DNA from: Trachelipus rathkii
Taxonomy: Eukaryota; Arthropoda; Malacostraca; Isopoda; Trachelipodidae
Length of the DNA: 15,000 nucleotides
NCBI GenBank assembly: GCA_015478945.1
Contig: JABUQX010004823.1
Location: 1-15,000, forward strand
Reading direction: 5' to 3'
Part shown: piece by piece, positions 9,154 through 15,000 of the stretch
Layout of the letters: each line of letters opens with the position of its first letter
How positions within the stretch are numbered: the first letter of the stretch is position 1
Made by a program: the position numbers and the translations under genes
The notes under the pieces: generated by a model
What the model was told of the DNA's origin: nothing
Database searches by the model: none
Seen by the model: the letters and a program-made list of their open reading frames with translations, nothing else

Positions 9154-9542
9154 CGTCCTCTCCTCCAGGCATAGGTCCTCAGACCTGTCAGTGGACCATC
9201 GAGAAGGTCCTCGGTATCGACGGGCCTACAACGCTAAATCCGCTGGCTGGCCAGGCCCTATCGCGAATGCCGGAAGTTTCCCTCAACTAGTAGCAAAGCA
9301 CGCTAGCCAATGTACTCTATTATACCGTCTGAGTGAACGAAAACAGAGTTCACAAGAGAATAGCCTTCACGTTCTCTGTCGCTCTGTTCCTACTTTTAGC
9401 CCTCAAGGTCAGGCAGTATCATTATGAATTCCTCAGCTCAAGACCCGTTCTACAGGTTCGACATACTCCAGCTAGGAGCACGTAAGTAGCTCTATTAGTT
9501 ACAAACACGTGTACTGCGGAGTCTAAGCGGCACATTGATCCT
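9154..9542. other. GC-rich island between two TA tracts
   Basis: About 390 bases of roughly balanced base composition with many CpG sites, sharply bounded by TA repeat on both sides. Its left part is rich in short palindromes and a GGTCCTC motif (9174-9180 and 9206-9212), including AGGTCCTCAGACCT and CTGGCCAG. It contains an open frame with a hydrophobic segment (listed separately). It could be a 5' exon, an island of transposon, or sequence wrongly joined here. Confidence 0.6.
9333..9482 (+). CDS. Candidate 5' exon fragment encoding a hydrophobic anchor, ending at a splice donor
   Basis: Fifty open codons run from after a TGA at 9330-9332 to a consensus donor GTAAGTAG whose GT is 9482-9483; the frame would stop immediately inside that intron. 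Codons 9360-9404 encode I-A-F-T-F-S-V-A-L-F-L-L-L-A-L, bordered by Lys/Arg on both sides, as in the signal anchor of a type II membrane protein such as a Golgi enzyme. No ATG lies in frame; ATG TAC at 9310 is in another frame one indel away. No family was recognised and no second exon was found. Confidence 0.22.
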
Positions 9543-10251
9543 TTAATATATTATATATATTATATATTATATTAAATATATAATATTGTTAATATATATA
9601 TATATATATATAATAGTATAATAATATAATATAATAATAATATACTATAGTATATATATATTATATACACCTACCATATCAATATATATATATATATATA
9701 TAAGTATATATATAATATATGATATATATATTATATATATATATATAAGATTATAATATTATATAATAATAATATATATATAGGTATAATATATTTAATA
9801 TATATATATATATAATATAATAGCAATATATAAACTATATATAATTATATTTAATTAATTAATTAACACTATACTTACTATATATTAATATATATTATAT
9901 ATTAAATAATATACTAATATTATATATATAATATATATATTAATATATTATATAATATTAATATATATATATATAAAATATATATTATATATATATATTA
10001 TATATTAATATATAAACATAATATATATATAATATATATATAATATATATAATATATATATATAATATATTAATATAATTATATATATATATATATTATA
10101 TATATATATACTATATAAGTAATTAGTTTAATAATATATATATATTAATTAAATATATATATATAAATATATATATATATAATATATATATATATATACA
10201 TATATAATATAATACATATATCATATATATAATATATATATACTATATATA
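9543..10251. repeat. TA low-complexity tract
   Basis: About 700 bases of TA-dominated sequence with occasional single C or G and regular AA/TT phase breaks. No gene content. Confidence 0.93.
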
Positions 10252-10490
10252 CCTAAAGTAAAAAGAACAAAGCAATATAAAGTAGAACTACAGTTTAAAA
10301 AATCTCTATTTATTTTCTTATTCAGACTGAAGAAAACAATTTCTTTATTCTTCTATTTCTTTATTCTTTATCTTGTTTCACTCTTTTAACTATGTTTAGT
10401 TTAATACAATTTACTATTCTAATTTCAGAAATTAAAGGATGAAAAGAATACTCAAGAAATATAAAGTAAAAAAAAAAAAAGATCTGAATA
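10252..10490. other. Short complex spacer between TA tracts
   Basis: AT-rich but non-repetitive. It includes acceptor-like sites (TTTTCTTATTCAG at about 10313-10325 and CTAATTTCAG near 10428) with no supporting coding frame, and a poly(A) run near 10470. Confidence 0.35.
10339..10368. repeat. Direct repeat of a T/C-rich 14-mer
   Basis: ATTTCTTTATTCTT occurs at 10339-10352 and exactly again at 10355-10368, period 16. It is a small pyrimidine-rich duplication. Confidence 0.88.
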
Positions 10491-11034
10491 TACATATATA
10501 AGTTATATATATATATAGAATATATATTTCTTTAAATAATATATAGATATGTTTATATTCGTTTTCTCAAGATTATATATATATTTATTTTATGAACTAT
10601 ATTAACTATTATATATTATATTATTATATATATATATATATAATATATATATATAATATATATACATATAAATCTATATATATCATATAAATATTCCTTT
10701 ATATCATATACATATATATACTATATATATATTATATATTATATATACGAATATATATATATATATATCATATATATATATAATATATATTAAATATATA
10801 TATAATATATTATAATATATATCTATTATAATATGTTTATATTATATAATATCTATATACATAATATATAATACTATTTCTCATATATTTTCTAAAATAT
10901 ATAATATATATATATATATAATATATATAAATATATCTATTATATCTTATGTATATATAGTATATTATATATTGCTTTATATCTTTAATATATATAGATA
11001 TTAATATTATTATATATATTATATATATATATAT
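10491..11034. repeat. TA low-complexity tract at the 5' edge of the LINE
   Basis: TA repeats with interspersed AT-rich sequence, ending abruptly at about 11034 where the G-rich LINE begins. The abrupt join fits a 5'-truncated insertion into TA repeat, or an assembly junction. Confidence 0.9.
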
Positions 11035-11280
11035 AAGGGAAGGGAGGGTGGGAAAGATAATAGGCACCATTTGGGTAGGGAAGAATGTTAATGAGAAAGT
11101 CTGTTGAGTTGTGTGTGATAGACAGAATGATAGGGGGAAGTGACTGTTCACAAAAAAGCGAAAAATCATAATTATACATGGAAGAGTGAGATAAGGGGGG
11201 GAGGGCGGTAATTATGTGGGTGTAAATGGGAAGGATAGAGCAGATTTGCTAGATGTTAAATTAATTTAAGGCGGGGAGGG

Positions 11281-11440
11281 GTATCGAGTCAATATTTTGG
11301 TAGTTTGTTCGTTAAGGTCAGGAGCAAGTGACTATATAAATGCAGATAAAGAGGAAGTGGAGGTGAAAAACTTCTTTTCATTCAAGACAGTGTGTAAGAG
11401 GAGTTTAGGAGAGGTATGGAGAATAGGTGGAGGGACGTGA
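11281..11440 (+). pseudogene. LINE endonuclease C-terminus and linker, degraded
   Basis: Sequence at 11287-11320 can be read, with indels, as the closing S-D-H-x-L-V-V-A-K-V-R of an apurinic-type endonuclease. Downstream, at about 11340-11430, pieces such as F-R-R-G-M-E-N-R-W resemble the charged linker that follows in these proteins. The catalytic His cannot be confirmed because the frame is broken at that point. Nothing further 5' in the endonuclease was recognised, although G-rich sequence continues back to 11035. Confidence 0.4.
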
Positions 11441-11444
11441 GAGG

Positions 11445-11510
11445 AGTGGAAGGGGAGTGGAGGGGGAGTGGAAGGGGAGTGGAGGGGGAGTGGAGGGAGA
11501 GTGGAGGGGG
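11445..11510 (+). repeat. 11-bp G-rich minisatellite, six copies, with G-quadruplex motif
   Basis: Six consecutive 11-base units of the form AGTGGARGGRG fill 11445-11510 without a gap. Units 1 and 3 are AGTGGAAGGGG; units 2, 4 and 6 are AGTGGAGGGGG; unit 5 ends GGGAG. The first four therefore also form two copies of a 22-base unit. G runs of four and five spaced by six or seven bases (11452-11488) satisfy the usual G-quadruplex pattern. The strand has no C here. It lies in the linker region of the LINE. Confidence 0.95.
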
Positions 11511-11959
11511 TAAGTGGAGTAAATAAGGGTGGGTGGAGATCAACAGGAAAGGGAGTGAATGGTGGAGTGAGGAGGTAAAGAGGTGGTGAAAAGGAAAAGG
11601 AGGCTTATGAAATGTGAAAGTAGAGATAGGAAAGCTGGAGGAATATGAAGGGTTAGAGGGAAGCAAAGAGGGCGGTGAAGGCGAAGAGAAGACAAAAGAT
11701 CGGTGGTTAGAAAAGGTGAGGAAAACTTTTGAATCGGGAACACAGATGGTTCGAAAGAAGTAAAATCAAAAAAGAAGTAAGAAGGAGGGGTTGGGAGGAG
11801 AATTAAGGAGAGAGGGCGAGGATAGGGAGGAGAGGATAGGCTGAGTGAAGATGCGTGTGGGGCAGTAAATTTTCAGTGCGCATTATTTAAAATGAGGTGG
11901 TGGGGGAGGGGAAAGATTGCAAGAGGTCGAGCAATGGGAATGATGTGGAAGGAGGGGGA

Positions 11960-12240
11960 ATGAAATACAAACTGGACGAAATTATAAGGGCCTGAACATA
12001 AAGGAAACAAAAGGGAACTCCGCAGGTCTGAGTGTAGAATGGAAATTTACAGAAGGGAGGGTATACGGGTCGAGAGTGCCTGTATAGGTTATATAGCAAA
12101 GTGGAGGGATGGTGAGGTACCACAGGATTGGAGGATGGTTGTTTGGTCCCCCCTGTAAAGGGAAAGGGGATAGGATGAAATGTGGAATTATAGCGTTATA
12201 GTCTTCTCTAAGTGGTAGGGAAAGTGTATGGGCGAATACT
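11960..12240 (+). pseudogene. LINE reverse transcriptase, N-terminal (fingers) part, broken
   Basis: An open stretch ending near 12090 includes K-G-N-S-A-G-L, resembling the family's G-K-A-x-G-x-D-G. The frame starting at 12102 then reads WRDGEVPQDWRMVVW (12102-12146), the conserved V-P-x-D-W-R block. One missing base then shifts the P-L-Y-K-G-K-G-D block (about 12150-12175), followed by a degraded N-Y-R-G-I-S-L-L-S and G-K-V-Y-G-R-I-L-I-E-R-V. The order and spacing match reverse transcriptase motifs of LINE ORF2. At least three indels are needed to read through. Confidence 0.8.
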
Positions 12241-12279
12241 GATTGAGAGAGTGGAGAGGGTTAACTGAGGGAAGCAAAG

Positions 12280-12471
12280 GTGAAGAAAATGGAAGATCTT
12301 AGGGAGGGAAGAGGGCTGTTGGACCAAAGTGTTTACACTAAAAGATTTGAGCGAAGATCAGCTTTAGCAGAAGGAAAGAAAGTTATGGTGTCATCAGAGG
12401 AACCTAGAGGAAAGAAAGTGGAAGAATCGAAGAAGGGTGAATTGGGAGTGTGGAGAAACAAGAGGGGGTAA
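12280..12471 (+). pseudogene. LINE reverse transcriptase, GRG-x-x-DQ block
   Basis: An open frame of about 63 codons contains GRGLLDQSVYTKRFERR (12307 onward), matching G-R-G-C-V-D-Q-I-F-T, and A-E-G-K-K-V (12367-12384), matching the stretch just before palm motif A. The expected F-I-D-L-E-K-A-Y-D that should follow is scrambled by indels, so the first catalytic Asp is not readable. The frame then runs on in the wrong phase to a TAA at 12469-12471. Confidence 0.75.
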
Positions 12472-12539
12472 AATTAGGTAAAGGTATCAGGGCATTTATA
12501 GGAAAAGTAGAATGTGTGTGAGAGTGTTAGAGGGCGAAG

Positions 12540-12720
12540 TGAGATGTTTGGTGTGAGAGGACTGATGGCATGGGTGTGTAATTGTCGCGTCGTGGCTATT
12601 CAATGTTTATGGAGAGTGTTCAGAGGAATGGTTAGGGAGGGAGGGGTGGAATTGACAAATGGAAATGATAGAAGGAAGTGAACATGATATTGTTTGCGGA
12701 TGATACTGGCCTAGTGCGAA
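12540..12720 (+). pseudogene. LINE reverse transcriptase palm, motifs B and C
   Basis: M-F-G-V-R-G-L begins near 12544, and bases 12556-12635 align, with several indels, to the family's L-R-Q-G-C-V-M-S-P-W-L-F-N-x-Y-M-D-G. After E-L-T-N-G-N-D-R, the frame at 12690-12716 reads L-F-A-D-D-T-G-L-V, the intact motif C whose two Asp residues bind the catalytic metal ions in working enzymes. This is the firmest single marker of the element. Confidence 0.85.
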
Positions 12721-12868
12721 GAACGCCGGAAGGTGAGTGTAATTGGTGAGGATTTGAGAGAATTCGGACAAAACGGCTTAAAAATAAATCCTGGTAAAGA
12801 GTAAACGTGTTAGTGTTAGAGGAGGAAAGAGAGGAGGGGAGGGGTTAGAGGTTCGGGGGGGGGGTGTA

Positions 12869-13084
12869 GTTTTGGAAGAAGTAATAGATTTTAGAATATT
12901 TTAGATGATTGGGTAAGGGGGGAGGATGAAGGAGGAGATAGAACATAGAGTAAGAGAAGGAATGAGAGCTTTGAGTGGTCTAGAGAAGTATGGAAAGGGC
13001 GGATTTACACAGAAAGTTAAGATAATATGCTTGAGAAAATTTGTGGTACGGCAGCGGGTGTATGGGTGTGAAACGTGGGGTTGA
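12869..13084 (+). pseudogene. LINE ORF2, post-palm region with YGCETW motif
   Basis: One frame reads V-L-E-E-V-I-D-F-R, corresponding to the family's E-E-V-x-E-F-K-Y-L-G, is cut by TAG at 12902 and TAA at 12914, and then is open to the TGA at 13082-13084. It contains K-E-E-I-E-H-R-V-R-E-G and V-Y-G-C-E-T-W-G. These are conserved landmarks downstream of the palm in this type of LINE. A run of ten G at 12855-12864 immediately precedes it and is a likely site of length error. Confidence 0.85.
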
Positions 13085-13097
13085 TGCCAGGTCCTAG

Positions 13098-13313
13098 GAG
13101 AGAAGTTGGAAGTATCTTGAGATGAAGGGGTTGAGAGCGGTTTGTTGGGTTAGTAGAAGGGAGAGGATTAGAAATAGGGTGGTGAGGGGGAGAGATGTGA
13201 TTGGAGGAATGGGTTGGTTGGAATTGGAGCGGAGAAGGAAGTTAAATGTATGGGCATCTTGGGAAATGGAGGAATCAGAAGTGTTAGCAGAGTTTTGGAG
13301 GTCGAGGGGATAG
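13098..13313 (+). pseudogene. LINE ORF2, C-terminal region, best-preserved frame
   Basis: From the ATG at 13122 the frame reads MKGLRAVCWVSRRERIRNR, then V-V-R, and continues to a TAG at 13311-13313. It matches the conserved M-K-C-L-R-A-V-C-G-V-S-R-R-D-R-I-R-N-E stretch found near the C-terminus of such LINE proteins. The following R-L-x-W-F-G-H-V-E-R-M block is only faintly visible. A frame change separates it from the Y-G-C-E-T-W segment just upstream. The ATG is an internal Met, not a start. Confidence 0.85.
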
Positions 13314-13320
13314 GAAGGAA

Positions 13321-13500
13321 GGAAGGGGAGACCAAGGAAGGGTGGATGGATGGATAATAAAGGAGATCTTGGAGGAGGCGAGGGATGAGGGAGAAGAAGG
13401 GTAGGGTTGTTGCGGGTAGGTGGGATGGAGGATGTTTTGGTGGTGCGATGGTTGTGTAGGTGTGTGTGTTTAGTTTGGGAGTTATCGTTACGTACCACTA
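13321..13500 (+). pseudogene. LINE ORF2 C-terminus (GRPRKGWMD) and short 3' end
   Basis: G-R-P-R-K-G-W-M-D is readable at about 13327-13353. Another frame then gives I-I-K-E-I-L-E-E-A-R-D-E-G-E-E-G before TAG at 13402-13404. Later pieces (R-W-D-G-G) suggest the usual charged C-terminus in yet another frame. The G-rich composition stops at about 13495, where C-rich sequence (a run of six C) and then TA repeat begin. That is my estimate of the 3' boundary. Confidence 0.7.
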
Positions 13501-13545
13501 CCCCCCAATCATTTTCGAAGCAATTTAACTACATACAACATAAAT

Positions 13546-13685
13546 AAATAATATATAATATATATATATCCCCTCACAAAACCCATAATAAAAACTATAA
13601 TATATAATAAATATATATATATATATTATATTATATGAATATATATATGAATATATATATATTATATAATATATATAGATATTAA

Positions 13686-13717
<32 letters not shown>

Positions 13718-13740
13718 ATATAATATATATTATATAATAG

Positions 13741-13774
<34 letters not shown>

Positions 13775-13784
13775 TTAAGTATAT

Positions 13785-13821
<37 letters not shown>

Positions 13822-13984
13822 CTTATCATATATATATATATTATAATATAATATAATATATATATATATATATACTAAAACTATATATATATATATAAAT
13901 ATATAATATATAATATAATAGATATAATATATTATTATATATAGTATATAATATAATATAACTATAATATATATGTATATATAG

Positions 13985-14015
<31 letters not shown>

Positions 14016-14466
14016 TATAAATATATTAATATAATAATAATAATATCATATATAATAAACTATAACATACATCACATAATATATAATATATAATTTATAA
14101 TATATGAAATTAATAATATTATATAATTATATAAATTATTTTATAAAAATATAATATATAATATCTTATATATATTTTATTATAATATATATTATATATA
14201 ATATATATAAATATATATATTATATATATATAATATATATATATATATAATATATATATAATATATATAATAATATAATATTATTATAGTATATAGAATA
14301 TAGTATATATATATATAATATATTATATATAATAATATATAAATATAAATATAAATATATATATATAATATAGTATAAATATATAAATAATATATAATAT
14401 ATAATATATATATAATATATAATATATATATAATTATATATTTCATATCTAAATATATATATAATA

Positions 14467-14498
<32 letters not shown>

Positions 14499-14718
14499 TA
14501 GTATTATACATATAAGTAATATATATATATATATTATATGTATATATATAAAAATAATATATATAGTATATATATATATATATTTATTATAAATATATTA
14601 TATATATATATATAAATATATATAATAATAGTATAATATATATATATATATATAAATATATATATATACAATATACTATATATATAATATAATATATATA
14701 TATATTAATATAATTATA
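13546..14718. repeat. Long TA low-complexity tract
   Basis: About 1.2 kb of nearly pure TA repeat with AA/TT phase breaks and rare C or G. The 84-codon minus-strand open frame at 14192-14446 is composed almost wholly of Tyr, Ile and Leu and is a compositional artefact. Confidence 0.94.
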
Positions 14719-15000
14719 TCTCTTTGAGAGTAGCTTAATATTAATTAAATAGTATAATTTTTGAATGACACAATTCCAAGGAAAAAAAATTTATACTATA
14801 AAATTTACTATTCTAGCTCTATTCAACAGCAAAATGATTGATATAACTCACTTTATACTTTGTGTGACTATGAGATACTCATTTTAAGTAAGATCTGTAT
14901 CTTATTTCCCCCTGTAAAATTTGAATAGAATGTGTGAGCTTTTTCGAGTAAGAGAATATTTCTGGAGTGCATGTTGTGGGAAGATTGACGCTACATATCC
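14719..15000. other. AT-rich spacer, no gene seen
   Basis: Complex but AT-rich sequence. No open frame of note, no repeat and no RNA gene could be recognised before the window ends. Confidence 0.4.

Larger units (their letters stand above)
11035..13500 (+). mobile_element. Degenerate LINE (non-LTR retrotransposon, RTE-like style)
   Basis: Across about 2.4 kb the plus strand shows, in the right order but in shifting frames, an endonuclease tail, a linker, reverse transcriptase motifs and the C-terminal region typical of arthropod and vertebrate LINE ORF2 proteins. Landmarks are W-R-D-G-E-V-P-Q-D-W-R (12102-12134), G-R-G-L-L-D-Q (12307-12327), L-F-A-D-D (12690-12704), V-Y-G-C-E-T-W (13060-13078) and G-R-P-R-K. 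Known family role: the enzyme nicks target DNA and copies its own RNA into the break. Many frameshifts and stops make this copy inactive as read. No 5' end, target-site duplication or clear 3' tail was found, and both sides run into TA repeat. The element is strongly G-rich and C-poor on this strand. The clade (RTE-like versus another) is inferred from motif style only. Confidence 0.85.

Noticed and set aside
9191..9427. 78-codon plus-strand frame starting at GTG
   Set aside because: It has a non-ATG start and no recognisable features; the alternative frame ending at the donor at 9482 has a clearer membrane-segment signature.
9440..9475. GGTTCGACATAC resembling a tRNA internal B box
   Set aside because: The flanking bases do not form a T-arm stem and no matching A box or acceptor stem was found.
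11382..13498. Minus-strand Pro/Ser/Leu/His-rich open frames of up to 134 codons
   Set aside because: They are the reverse complement of the G-rich LINE sense strand. The low T-A-containing stop frequency on that strand explains the openness, and the plus strand carries the reverse transcriptase motifs.
1..15000. CRISPR arrays, bacterial operons, rRNA or viral genes
   Set aside because: No regularly spaced repeats, ribosome-binding sites, rRNA cores or viral domains were seen; the presence of introns and a LINE marks the window as a eukaryotic nuclear genome.

Overview
This is a eukaryotic, almost certainly animal, nuclear window: very AT-rich, with spliceosomal introns, kilobases of impure (TA)n repeat and a degenerate LINE. 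No bacterial, organellar or viral gene organisation is visible. An arthropod such as a crustacean is my best guess, from the TA-satellite load together with the style of the LINE protein, but this is inference and weak.

The one gene I can name lies on the minus strand at about 731-1854. It is an ING (inhibitor of growth) family gene of the ING4/ING5 type, a chromatin reader subunit of histone acetyltransferase complexes. Four exons can be followed in order: part of the N-terminal ING coiled-coil domain (1854-1713), the [16 protein letters not shown] segment (1593-1482, with clean splice sites), the linker, basic nuclear signal and first half of the PHD finger (1292 to about 983), and the second half of the PHD finger ending in C-P-x-C (828-731). 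Introns are short (about 120-190 bases). Exon 1593-1482 and the core of the next exon read perfectly, while the flanking pieces are broken by many small, mostly inserted, A/T-rich bases. The N-terminal exon was not found with confidence.

The second recognisable item is a degenerate non-LTR retrotransposon (LINE, RTE-like style) on the plus strand at about 11035-13500. It carries the tail of an endonuclease domain, a broken reverse transcriptase (including an intact L-F-A-D-D motif at 12690-12704) and the C-terminal region ending in a G-R-P-R-K motif. Its plus strand is extraordinarily G-rich and C-poor, and it contains an 11-bp minisatellite with G-quadruplex-forming potential.

The rest is (TA)n-type low-complexity DNA (235-505, 6720-7745, 9035-9153, 9543-10251, 10491-11034, 13546-14718) and AT-rich spacer. 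Three pieces of more balanced composition stand out: a CpG-bearing patch at 4320-4490, unexplained open frames at 5618-6079 and 8034-8291, and a 390-bp GC-rich island at 9154-9542 buried between two TA tracts. The island contains an open frame with a hydrophobic anchor-like segment ending at a consensus splice donor. I do not see a novel multi-gene system; the most useful observations concern the broken ING gene, the likely sequence-quality problem, and the odd composition islands.
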